From: Prorocentrum cordatum
Taxonomy: Eukaryota > Sar > Dinophyceae > Prorocentrales > Prorocentraceae
Assembly (NCBI GenBank): GCA_963575745.1
Contig: CAUYUJ010015712.1
Location: forward strand, 1-64,000
Direction: 5' to 3'
DNA: 64,000 nt
Position 1 is the first letter of the stretch. The number at the start of each line of letters is the position of its first letter. The position numbers were made by a program, and so were the translations under genes. Below the pieces are notes generated by a model. It was given only the letters and a program-made list of their open reading frames with translations. It ran no database searches and had not been told where the DNA came from. Of the stretch, positions 20,037-30,374 are shown in pieces.

Positions 20037-21128
20037 ATGACGGGCACCAATCAGCAGCAACTCTGGACCCGTTGCACAGCATGCAATCGATGTGAGTGGA
20101 ATCGTACTTTGCTCGACAAGGGCACGCGGTGCACCAAGTGTGAGGTGCCAGACGACCTGTTTACCAGAAGAGGAAGGTCATATTGACGACTGCGAATTTC
20201 ACGATTGTGGCGAAGAGCCGTGGAGCGAGGCGGGCCAGCTGCAGGCCCCACTTCCCGTCGGCATCCGCAGGAGCCGCGGTTTGTCGCCCGGCACGGGCAA
20301 AGGAGGGCGCGGAGCGCCACCCAGCGTTCCCGTGCTGCTCCAACAGGCGCTCGAGGCAACAGACAACCAGCAGGTGCAGCAGGCGCTGCAGGCGCAGCTC
20401 ACCGTGCTGACTCAGGAGGCGTCGGGGGGGCGCCAAGGCTCGCGATAGCCCAGCCGATGCCTTTCGGCGGGCGGAAAGAGCGTGGCGCAAAGCCGAACAC
20501 CTTCACGAGCAGGTTGTCAACAGCGTCATTCGCCTCCGCGGCAATCTGGCAGCGGCGGAGGAGAAAGAGCAGCAGGCGGCCTTGGTGTTGTGGTGCTGGC
20601 GCAGGCCGAGAAGTCCAAGCGCAGCGCTGCGGTGGCCCGCGCCCAGGCTGCGGGGTTCCACGCGGCTACCCAGCTAGCCGAGGGGGCTCTGCTTTTCCAG
20701 GCGCAGTGGGACCAGAAGTTGTTCGATACGATCGACGAGCTCGAACCGTCCGGGAGCGAGCATAAGGCGCTCAACGACATCCAGACGCAGCGAGGTACAA
20801 AAGTGGCTCACCCAGCTGCAGGAGCATAAGAGTTTGCTCAAGGAGCGCTTGGCGAAAAAGAGGATAGATAAGGACGGAGCTGCACAGCCGGACGGCGGAG
20901 AAGCAGCTTCATCTGGTGGCGATGGTGCTCGGACGGCGGCGGCGGCGGCCCAGCCTGCTGGATGTGAGCCCACGGCGGACGACCTGGCCAAGGACGAGGA
21001 GTACCAGACCAAGATCAAGGCAGTGGCGAGCCGCTTCTCCAAGGCGAATTTCGACGCGCAGACGCTCGAGGGCAAGGCCGCGGGCAAGGGCGCAGCTGGC
21101 GCTGCTGTCGGGGCGGGCGAATTACTAG
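20037..21128 (+). pseudogene. LINE element 1: zinc motif and coiled-coil region
   Basis: ATG at 20037 opens LWTRCTACNRCEWNRTLL, then GTRCTKC: four cysteines as CxxC-x(n)-CxxC, like a RanBP2-type or ribbon zinc finger. After a shift the line continues with VPVLLQQALEATDNQQVQQA, then SPADAFRRAERAWRKAEHLH and AAEEKEQQAAL (20443-20580), a heptad-rich, probably coiled-coil stretch. It then passes through FHAATQLAEGALLFQAQWDQ and KSLLKERLAKKRI. At least four frame changes are needed. In this family the region probably binds RNA or multimerises; that role is inferred. Confidence 0.6.
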
Positions 21129-21192
21129 ACGTAGCAGGGCCGGTTTTGCCCGCGCACGCAAAGGCGGGAGGTCAGATGGCGATATTGCCAGG

Positions 21193-21384
21193 TTGTTCCA
21201 TGCGAATATCACGTGCCTGTCAGACAAAGCATGGAAGTATATTGAATCACGTGCTAATCAATATCAATGTTGGGGCCACGTCGAGACTCACATCCACGAC
21301 GAGGCAGAAGTGCGAGACTGGTCAGCCAAGGTGTGCGGATGCAATGAGGCCACAACAGAATGCGGCGAGCCAAGTGCGAGTTGA
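21193..21384 (+). pseudogene. LINE element 1: endonuclease N-terminal remnant
   Basis: FHANITCLSDKAWKYIESRA resembles the opening strand of the AP-endonuclease-like domain of related elements (x-x-NITSFxxKAxxYL). The frame ends at 21384 and the sequence that follows contains a short duplicated stretch (GAGTTGAGGCCA at about 21379 and 21395) and no catalytic motifs. Confidence 0.45.
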
Positions 21385-23540
21385 GGCCAAGTGCGAGTTG
21401 AGGCCACAACAGCATGCGGCCAGGACGTCTGGCAATATAGCTTCCGCCTCGGCTGCGGCGCGCCCCAACGAAAAGGGCGATGGTTTGGCGCAGAGGCATC
21501 TGCAGCTTAACGCGCTCAAGGAGGCCAAGACAGCTGCTCGTCGCCGACGCGATGCTCGGTGGCGTCCTCCCAGCCGCAGTCCACGCGACGGGTTGCTCGC
21601 CCCTTTGTCATCCTTCTGCGCGGACGCCCTAGCCTCCGCATGAAGTCCAAGAACAGGGTGCGTTTCCAGAGGATCGTTGCCTTGGTGCGATCGGCGAAGA
21701 TGCCCTAGGCTCTCATTGGGAACTTCAGCATGTCCCCGAAGGTGCTAGATCAGTCGCGCTTCTTGGCCCGCATCCAGGGGGCGGCGCGCGCGTCGCCGGG
21801 CGTCGAGGGCACTTACTCGCAGGACAAATAGCCCCGACACAATGCTTGACTAGTAGGTAGTGGGCGAATCGGCCATCCCATTTGTTCGCGATATTTCTGC
21901 TGTCGAAGATGCCCCGTGGAAAGAAACCCCATTGCGGTTTAATAGTGAGTTTGCGCTCCGCCGCCCTCCAGCTGTTGGATAGAGTGCTTGAGCTTCCTGC
22001 GAAGCTGCCGCGGTGCCCTGGGCCTGGGGCGGGGCCCGCGAATGGCTCGAAGTCTCAGGGGCACAAAGCCCAGCAGGACTTGGCGCGCGCCGAGGCCTCG
22101 TCGCGTCGAAGTTAAAAGTTCCAGGCTCTGTTTGGCGACGTCCTCGAGGCTCGGAGCTCTCGGCCCCCGACCTCGTTCGAGGGCCTCGAGGGCCCTGCTG
22201 TCCCCGAAGCGTTCGACCCCGACGAGGGCGATCTTGATTTTGACGAGGGGGAAGACCCGCGGGCCGATGAGCGCAACTTCTCCCCCGACTCGCCTCATCT
22301 AGCGGCGCCTGCTGCCGCTGCTGCCCCCCCCAGGACCGAGGCCCATGCCCCGCGGTCAGAGGGCGAGGCGAACGGCTGCGAGGTGGACAGCCATTTGGCA
22401 CTATGCGGCGGGCACTTCCTCGGTCTACCTTCGGTGCCCTTTCGCTGTCGGCTCGCCGACCAAAAAGGGCGCCGGCGTTCGCTCAACGGGTGTTCCCAGG
22501 CTTTCGGAGATCTTGCTGATCATCCGAATTGGGGCCATGTTTCACTGCGTCCGAGTCGCGCAATCCACGGCCCCCCCCCCCCCCCCCCCCCGAAGTTTCA
22601 CCTCCAGCCCAAGGGGGGCCTCCCCCTTAGACCATTAACTCGAATGTCCCTGATCAGTTATGGCACGAATGTAAGTCCAGGTCGGCTCGGCCACTGGGGC
22701 TTCCCCCATCTCCTCGGCCCCCCCTCCGCTTCATCGCCCGTGGCCCTGTCGCCCGGGCGCGATCGCTGCACAGTCGCATCGGGGACGTGCGCATCGTGGG
22801 CTGAGACCGCAGAGAAAGCCATCTTCAAACATCATGGCTTGCAGGTGTCAACCGGCGCTGTCTCTCGAACCCGCGGGCGGCGACTCATTGTGGAACCCCT
22901 CAGACGGGCTCTGCGCGCGCGCGACCTGCCCTGGCGGGATCTGCAGGCACGGCGGCGGAGGAGGCTCCGCGCGGCGCTGCCAGGCTGGGTCAGACACCGA
23001 CTGGCCCGGGGGCAACGGCCCCAAGCAGATCGATCAGCACGTCGCGGCCCGCGGCGCCCCGAGGGGGGGGGGCGCGGCCCGCCGTGGTTTCAGCAGGCGC
23101 AGATGCTCGAGAGGCCGGGTCAGCAGGCCCCCCTTCTCCTCGAGCCGCGCGCTGAGACGGCCGGGGGGGTGGGGAATAGGGCGCGGCGCGCAGCAGCGCG
23201 CGAGTCTCTTATGGATTTCAAGGTATGGGTTGTTGAGCCGTCGTCGCTGGGAGTTCTGCACAGATCTTTCCAACCTCGGCCGCCCCCTTTCCGACGAGGT
23301 CTTGGGCGTCGACAGCGCAGTGCACCACCCAGAAGACATTGCGGATGGCAAGCAGAAGGTGCATCAGAAGTTGCGGGCCCCCAAAGCCATCGACAGGTCC
23401 ACCGCAGTGGGCGCATCTTGCGACATCAAGGTGGCGGCCGCGGAGGAGCCGACGGAGGCCATTCCTGCAGCCGACACATCGGGCATCGGGCAAGATGAAG
23501 TCGAAGGCAGGTCCGGGGTTTGATGCATTCGTTCCGCTGG
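21385..23540 (+). other. LINE element 1: degenerate middle region
   Basis: Long GC-rich stretch with many overlapping frames. Pieces such as PDEGDLDFDEGED (about 22220-22258) and SDEVLGVDSAVHHPEDIADG (from 23293) may descend from the element's polyprotein, but I cannot assign domains. A C run sits at 22571-22590. Confidence 0.4.
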
Positions 23541-24420
23541 ACTACCAACGGTTGCCGATCGCAGCAGCGCGTGGCGCTTGCGCACATATAGGGCACGGCG
23601 GAACAGCAGTTGACGTGGCCAGCGCAGACAATGCTCACCATGAGCGGGTTTATCTTCGAGCAGTTGGCCACCAAGGACAGGGCCATCGGCTTGGTCTCGA
23701 TGCCGGGGCGCACGCGTCGCTCATCCGCGTCCCACGCGCGCGGGATTGGTCCAACAATCGCCCGGAAGCGCTGGGCGTGGCGGTGGCTCGCGCCGCGAAG
23801 ATGAGCCATGGGCGCGCCCCCGCCGACGTGCAGCAGTTCTACGACGCCATCCCTTGGCATCTTTTGGCCAAGGCAGCATTGCGATTCCCCTTCCCTCCTG
23901 TTATTCTATACCTGGAACGTTTACGATGTATTGCATGTCGGGCCTCGCTCCAAGACGGGGCTGCCACTGGCCCTGTCGAGCCATCGCACTCGGTGGTCCA
24001 AGGGTTGCGGAGTGGCGCGCGACTTGCTCGCATCATGTCACACCCCGTCATGAAAAGAGCCGCCCATGCCAGCCCTCGCATGGGGCACCAATTGTGGGTG
24101 GATGACATGTCCCGAAACGTGGTCGGATCTCGCAGAGAAGTGCTTCGCAGTTTGGTTCGCCTCATTGTCCATGCCTGTCGGGAGCTTGCTGCGCAGAGTC
24201 TCAAAGTCTCTCCAAAGTCGGTCGCCCTCTGCTCTCACAAGGAAGACGCGGCTCGAAGTGTGAGCGCAGTGCGACTTCGGCTTTCGCATTCACGCAGCTC
24301 AGCAGGCCCCGCACATGGGGGTCGACTTCAGCCGCGGGCGACGAGGCCGAGTTACGCGCGCGCAGCGCGATGGCAAGCACAGGCAGATGAGCGCTAAGTT
24401 CAGGAGGTTGACCATGCCCT
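23541..24420 (+). pseudogene. LINE element 1: reverse transcriptase
   Basis: The frame of 23339-24397 carries PADVQQFYDAIPWHLLAKAA (motif A, DxxxFYD type), PSHSVVQGLRSGARLARIM (motif B region) and HQLWVDDMSRNV (motif C, xVDD). GVDFSRGRRGRVTRAQRDGK follows from 24315 in a second frame, matching the thumb-side block of this RT family. Enzymatically, the family copies element RNA at a nicked target. A fingers-region piece, KDRAIGLVSMP, lies in another frame at about 23674-23706, showing one more shift. Catalytic aspartates of A and C appear conserved, but the frames are not continuous. Confidence 0.7.
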
Positions 24421-25590
24421 CAAAACGTTACCATCAGATATCTCGATTAGATAAAGCCCGTGGTCAAGCCGCTGGCCCGCGCGGTTCCCAGGTGCACGGC
24501 GTGCGCGGCGGCCACCTCGCGGCCTGCAGGAAACGACCTGGCTGCGTCTGGCACTGCGTCCGCAGCTAGGCGACGTCTCAGACGCTTCTCGAGTCGCGGG
24601 CCCCCCCTGGGGCGATGCGCCCATCGAGTGCCCGGCCAGGCATTTCGACCCTTGGCTCAAAACACGGCACGCGCACCCCAATCTTCGCCACAGCGTCGTG
24701 CATGCATGGCAGAGGGTGGTGATCCCCATGGAAGGCATGTCGGCGAGGGAGCACGTCGCGCGGGCGCATGGCCCCGCGTCGGCCGCGGTTCTGCAGACAC
24801 CTCGACTGGGCTGGCAACCTTCGTCGCCCAACGCGCGGGCCCACCGACAAGGGCGCCGCGGAGGGGTGGCCGTTGCTTGATCATATTTTCACGGGCAACA
24901 GTTGGCTAGACACGCGCGAGCCTTTGCTTGCCGACATTCGCCGCGCGGCCCGGCGGCGCCTCTGGATGCAGACAGCAGCTCAGTATTGCGGCAATGGGCT
25001 AGAAGGCGGCGTGGACACGGAACTGCATCGGTCATATTGCAAGCACTTGGGTGCGCAGGGTCCGAGATTGGCCGAGGTTCTGCCTGGCGTGGCCACGGGC
25101 GGGCCTTGGCCGAAGTTGCGGAACACATGCTTTTCAAATCTTAGCGTGGCAATGGAAATTGCGACAGGTGCGCGTTGCATACGATGAAAGCCCCGAAGCA
25201 TAGGGCTTGGCTATGCGACATTAATAAAGATGCCAAGGCCTACGTCGACCCGGACACGTTCGCGATGCAGGCGAGCGCCGAGGCCGACGGCGATGAAGGT
25301 TTCTGGCTCAGGGGTTTGTTGCCATCGGCGTGGGCGGTGGTCCCGGACCCGTCCAGTGAGGAGCACTGGGGCGTCGCTGGCCTGAACTCGTCCGACATGG
25401 GCGGCTTCGGCGAGGGCGCGCGCTCCCACCCGCTTCGGCTGTGCGGGGGCCCATTTTGGCATTACCGTGCAGCCGTTCATGTTCAGAACATGGACGGCCG
25501 CCAGGCCATCGCGCCCATCCACGGCCCGCTCGTTGCCTGGGTCCCAAGGTATGTTCTCGAGTGCATGTCATGGGGGGTTGGGCACATGCG
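24421..25590 (+). pseudogene. LINE element 1: C-terminal region
   Basis: Fragments AREHVARAHGPASAAVLQTP (24752-24811), ARRRLWMQTAAQYCGNGLEG (about 24949-25010) and EGFWLRGLLPSAWAVVPDP (about 25294-25350) follow the order seen downstream of this RT family. The last one often precedes an RNase H-like domain, of which only HPLRLCGG is suggestive here. Several frame changes. The 3' end is not defined. Confidence 0.5.
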
Positions 25591-25855
25591 TCTCACATTC
25601 TGAACGTGCGTACTACCCTCGGAACTTGATTTTGCAGCCACTGGTGGGGCTGTTGCCCAGAAGCAGTTCAGGTCCCTGGGTGCTCCTTGTCCTGGGCCCC
25701 AGGGGTTGACCAAAGCACGACGTGAATATCTCGATCGCATCGCTGCGGGCAGGCAGCCGCAAGTCCTCAGCCAAGCCGAACAGAAGGCGAGGCGTTCGAG
25801 AGCTCTTCCTTCGTGTGGTCATGCTGTCACGCCACTTGCAGTCCGCAACGGGGTC
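25591..25855. other. no gene seen
   Basis: Sequence after the retrotransposon remnant without recognisable features. Confidence 0.4.
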
Positions 25856-25978
25856 CGCTCCACTCCACTCCTCCTCCTTCTCCTCCTCCTCCTTTTCCTC
25901 CTTTTCCTCCTCCTTCTCCCTCCTCCTCCCTCTCCCCTCCCTCCTCCCTCCTCCCTTCTCCCTTTTCTTCCCTCCAAG
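25856..25978 (+). repeat. (TCC)n microsatellite
   Basis: CTCCTCCTTCTCC-type tract. Confidence 0.95.
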
Positions 25979-26464
25979 ATGGAGGAAAAGGACAAAAGCT
26001 GAGGCGGAGACGGACGAACAAGGCGGCGGAGGCGGAGGCGGGTGCGGGACCTGTGATGCTGTTTTCCGCCTCCGCATCCGTAGGCGGAGGAGGGCAGCAT
26101 CACGAGTCCCACGGAAGCAGTCGAACACCTCGTGCTCGCTGGGACCATTTTTTGGGCAGTCTGTACACCCAGCACGCAGTACCCTGAGCTCTCGGCGTTA
26201 TCATATTCTCACACCTGGCGCTTTCGCCCAGCTTCGGGCGCCAGGAGCATCACAGATCGATCCAGTTCGAAAAATGCCGCAGAAACATAGGTCCAGGGCT
26301 CTTGCCGTGATTTCTGGAGATGTTTCATTGCTTCGTCGCATCGGATCCCAGGGCACGCCCTGTGCCTCGACCTCGCTACGGCCGAAAGTGGACCACTGGA
26401 GCGGTCAGGTCCCAGGGTCTCGGCGTGTTCGCCCACCCTCGAGCGTGTGCCCCCTTCCCCCAGA
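25979..26464. other. no gene seen
   Basis: GGCGGA-rich start (26000-26080), then ordinary sequence with no recognisable gene. Confidence 0.5.
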
Positions 26465-26620
26465 CCCTGTCAAAGCTACGGTGGAAACCCATGCCAAGGA
26501 GCACCCTGCTTGCCTCCAGGGTGCCCTGGGTTTCTTGGGTTTCAATGGTTTTGAAGTGGAAAGCATGACGTTCCCACACAAAACATCAACGGGTTTGAGC
26601 AAGGACCGCCCTTTTCGAAA
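26465..26620 (+). repeat. dispersed repeat G, copy 3 (partial, uninterrupted)
   Basis: GGTGGAAACCCATGCCAAGG, CCTCCAGGGTGCCCTGGGTT, TCAATGGTTTTGAAGTGG and GCATGACGTTCCCACAC match the copies at 14640 and 19165. Confidence 0.8.
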
Positions 26621-26904
26621 ACAGCGTGGTCCGTGAAGGAACATGTCGGTGCCGGAAGGGGCTCCAGGTTTATTGGGTCTTTCCTAAGGTTTTTCCTGAG
26701 GTGATGCTGGGGCCATAAGAGGCATCGTTCCAAATGTCATGTGCTTCATGAAGAAATTTTGACTGCACGTTGGCCGCGGGCGAGTCCAGACATTACATGT
26801 ATCCGAGGACGACGGGCCACGGTGTGAACGAGGAGCCAGAGCAGGAAAATGAGGCAGCAGAGTAGGAGGAGGGACAGAAGCAGTAATTAGGAGGAGCGGG
26901 TGCA
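26621..26904. other. no gene seen
   Basis: Short unremarkable stretch. Confidence 0.4.
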
Positions 26905-27274
26905 GCAGTTGGAGGAGGAGAGGGGAGGATGAGGACGGCGACAATGACGACAACGACGATGGCGACGGTGACGACGACGACGATAAGGATCAGGAGGACG
27001 AGGAGTGAAGCGGGAGGATTGATCGAGCAATCGGGTCATGTTGAGTCGGGGGGGCGGGCGGGGCTGAAACGCAACCAACGTTACCCCATCAACCAGCGAG
27101 GATTGCAATTCCTGTGTTGCCCGTCTGCTCGACTCGACTGAACTACCCCCCAGTGGTCGTCGTCGTCGTCGCCGTCGTCGGTGGTTCTCGTTTCTGTTGC
27201 CCCGCTTACGTTCCATCCGCCAGTGAGGGTCACATTTCATGACCCGCCCGCCCGACTAAACGTCCTTCCCGTGT

Positions 27275-27310
<36 letters not shown>

Positions 27311-27610
27311 CTTCGTCTGTGATTGTTATTGTTGTGGCCTCCGGCCAGTGTCTCCGATCCAGGACGCTTCCGGAAGCGCGCGATGGCGGTCGTGACCGGC
27401 GACGACGGCGAACGGCGAGGATGATGATGAGGATTGGGAATGGAGGCGACGGAGCAGGATGAGGATGTGGAGGATCACTATGCGGTGGCGGGTGTCGGAG
27501 GGGGGAGGGGAAGGAGTAGCAGGATGCTGAGGATGAGGAGGAGCAGAAGGAAGCGGGACGTGGAAGAGGGGGAGGGGGAAAACGAGGAGCATGACGAGGA
27601 TGAGGAGATG
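26905..27610. repeat. cluster of trinucleotide islands
   Basis: GAC/GAT tract (26925-27005), GTC tracts (27155-27185 and 27268-27310) and GGA/GAT tracts (27405-27610) separated by ordinary sequence. An inverted pair of near-identical flanks (GAGTCGGGGGGGCGGGCGGG near 27045; CCCGCCCGCCCGACT near 27243) encloses the middle. Confidence 0.75.
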
Positions 27611-27945
27611 TTCGGCGGTTGTTGGAAATGTTCGGCTGTTGTTTTACAGCTTCTTTGGGGCCAGGCGTTGGCCCTCTTCGGGTTGGCGCCTCGCCAATTG
27701 TGCGCGCTCTCTGAAAAGTTTTGCGTTAGAGCTGCTTGCGTCGCATTTTTTGTGGAGCCTTGTGCATCGCCAGTTTCTGCTGGAAGTCATTATGTTTTGG
27801 GGGTCTGTGGGGCTTTCGCGCGGTCCCCTGCGTTCCATTGAGAGATCGTGGATGTGAAGGGCACCGAAGACGGGGGAAGATGTGAAAACGTGGAAGAACC
27901 TTTCGTATTGCAGCGACTGCGTTCAGATGTAAGCGCCGCTGAAGC
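27611..27945. other. no gene seen
   Basis: No recognisable gene. Confidence 0.4.
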
Positions 27946-28480
27946 ATTGGGGCCGGTTTTGGGTTTCTCGGGGGGGGTATTGGAGGCAGCTCGGGGGCCT
28001 TTTCGGGGGCTTCGGGGGGCCTCGTCGGGGCCAGTTGGAAGCGTCCCGCGGCCTCTTTAGGCCTGTTGGGGGCCTCCTTGGAGCCTGTTGGGGGTTTCTT
28101 GGGCCGTCTTCAAAATTTGTGCCACCGTCTTGGCGCCCTCTTGGGCCCATCCTGGGGCCCTCTCGGGTTTTTTTCCAGGTGCCTCTTGTGCCATCTAGGG
28201 CCTTTCTTGGGCCGTCTTGGAGCCCTCTTGGCGGTTTCTTGGGCCGTCTGGGGGCTTTCTTGGGGCGTCTGCGACGCTCTGACGGCCCAAGAGGCGAAGG
28301 TGCTAAAATTATACGTTCTCCGATGGAGTGGGGCAGTTGTTGCTTTTTGGTGGGTTTTCTTTGGGAGGCCTGTTCAGGGTTTCTGAGGGCATCTTGGACG
28401 CTCCAGGAGCCGTCTTGGGGACATTGTGGGCGTTTTGCAGCGATCGTTCGGCGACTCGTGGCCGTCGTGGCCCATGTCGG
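27946..28480 (+). repeat. degenerate G/T-rich minisatellite (GGGCCxTCTTGG type)
   Basis: Many imperfect copies of TTGGGCCGTCTTGG, GGAGCCTGTTGGGGG and related 14-18-mers. A shorter relative occurs at 29940-30015. Open frames here come from this composition. Confidence 0.7.
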
Positions 28481-28739
28481 GGCCTTCCTGGGCGAGGGGG
28501 CCGTCCCGGGGTGAGCTGGAGCTCTGCTCCCGCCCCAGGAATCACCTCGACCCCCCCATACCCCGGCAGAGCCACCCCGGCACCCGCCCCCCAGTGGAGC
28601 TGAAGCTGTGGAATTGAGGCTCAGGTTGTTCCGAAGGTTTTTGAAATTCACACGCCGAATCGGCGGATATAAAAAACAACTCCGTCCTATCCAGCACCGC
28701 GAACTCAGAGGCGCAGGTGCTGAGGCTAAGGCATCGAGG

Positions 28740-29530
28740 ATGGTCGCTGATACGTTTGTCACCCTCAGAGGCGATTTGGCTTACGCCTTCATCACACAAA
28801 TGGTGCACGTTGTATCATTATAGCGTGTCCAGGGACCGACCAACGCCCAAGTGCGACGTTTCAGCGCGGCCACCAGGAGGCCGCATGTCTGCCCAAAGAA
28901 GATCATTTATACATTGATGCTAACAACGGGCAAGGTCGACCTGCACAGCGGCTCGGGATATCGTCGCTTGAAAGGCGATGCCGACGACGAGATAGAAGAC
29001 CATGGTGGGGCAAACCTGCGAAGTCGTGGGCACGCGCATGCTGGTAAGTTTGTCGTCCATCTTGTCGACGCGCACTGCAGGTCTCACCACTTGCACGTCC
29101 GCTCCAGCTATTCGGCTGAAGCGCTAGCAGCATGCCCTAACTCGGACGCCTGCTATCACGCGATCGTAGCACTAGACGAACTTCACGCAGGGCCGCTAAC
29201 ATCCACTCAATTGAATAATATTATTGAGATGGGCGGCCTTAGCATTGAGGTCACCTTGTCCGCTGATGCGGAATATGTCTTCCAGTTCTTGTCGAGGAAA
29301 GGCCTGAAGAAGCCGCCTGAGTGCACCCTCGTGGGCCACGTCAGTTGGATACGGCAGACGATGGGACGCGCTATCGCGCATGGCGCGCAGTGGTGCGACA
29401 CCCGTGACATGGCCGCAGATGGTTACACCGAGGTGGGCGTTGACCGAGATATGCCCCTACAGATTATGGGCGCAATGCAATCGTTCAAGCGCGATTCGAA
29501 GTGGCAGATTCCACGCAGGGCAGGCCAGGC
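28740..29530 (+). pseudogene. copia-type retrotransposon polyprotein, C-terminal fragment
   Basis: One frame reads FVTLRGDLAYAFITQMVHVV, a TAG stop (28821-28823), then in the same frame RVQGPTNAQVRRF, CPKKIIYTLM, DLHSGSGYRRLKGDADDE, SHHLHVRSSYSAEALAAC, LSIEVTLSADAEYVFQFLSR, AQWCDTRDMAADGYTEVGVD and SFKRDSKWQIPRRAGQ. This is the end of the reverse transcriptase plus the RNase H domain of Ty1/copia elements; WCDTRDMxADGxTKG is a hallmark near the polyprotein C-terminus. ADGYTEVG differs from the usual ADGHTKG. No LTR, integrase or protease is visible, so this is a fragment. The open frame runs on to 29642 past the domain. Confidence 0.85.
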
Positions 29531-30374
29531 GAGAACATCTGAGCCGTCCGGGGAGGAGTGCGCCGCGGGGCGAGCCTGCTGCGGTTTGAGCCCGCTGGCT
29601 GCTGCCTTCCCTTTGCAATATACGGTCTGTTTTGCCGAATGAGGCCGGGCGGGGGCTCGCGCTTCGCCCCCCCCCCCCCCTCCCCCCCGATTCTGAAGGA
29701 GGAAGGGCAATGGCGCGAGTCTGCGAGCGCTTGTCCGCGGCCGTTTGGGCCCTAGCGCCGGGCCGCCTATTCGACTGCGCCGCGCCGCGGTCGGCGCGGA
29801 GAGCAATCCGTTGAGACGTCATCTCGCCGCTCGCGCGGCCATCTTCTATCTCTGGCTTCGTCGCGTCTACGCTGCGACAGGGTTGGCATGATGATGCGCC
29901 TAAGGCGTAGTATTTGGTTGGGCGTGCCATATCGCATTAATTTATGGGGGCCCTCTTGGAGCCCCCCTGGGGCTCTCTTGGGGCCCTCTTCGGAGTCCTG
30001 GAGCGCCTCTTGGAGCCATTTTCGAGGATATCGATCAAAGGGGCTTTCTCCCGATCGAGGCCCCCCCCCTCGGGGGCCGCGACCCTCGTGGGGGGTGTCA
30101 AAAGTGCGCCCCCCCCAGGGACCGACAAAAAAAAACTCCCCGACCTCCGCGACGCCCCCGAGCAAATTTGAGGGGGGGGCAGTGGCGAGCCTCTCCCCGA
30201 AGTGGAAGAGCGGTTTTTGGCGGGGGAACGCAATGCTATCGTTGGACCACCGACGCGCAGAGGGCGGGTGGGATGATCCAGGCGACGGGCCAAACCACAT
30301 GCGAGCGCGAGTGCCGCGCGGCAGGTGGGGCCACGAGAAATGCGATAGCATCTCCACGTGTGGGCCGGGGGGCG
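29531..30374. other. no gene seen; C/G homopolymers
   Basis: Contains C runs near 29668-29690 and 30060-30068 and a short GGGGCCCTCTTGGAGCCC repeat (29945-30015). No supported gene. Confidence 0.5.

Larger units (their letters stand above)
20037..25590 (+). mobile_element. decayed non-LTR retrotransposon (LINE), element 1
   Basis: Plus-strand fragments in shifting frames give an N-terminal zinc-ribbon-like motif, a coiled coil, the start of an endonuclease-like domain, a reverse transcriptase with a WVDDM motif, and a C-terminal region. The order and wording match non-LTR retrotransposon proteins abundant in dinoflagellate genomes. Frameshifts and stops occur throughout and most of the endonuclease is unrecognisable, so this copy is dead. 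No spliced leader or target duplication was found at its ends. Confidence 0.75.
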
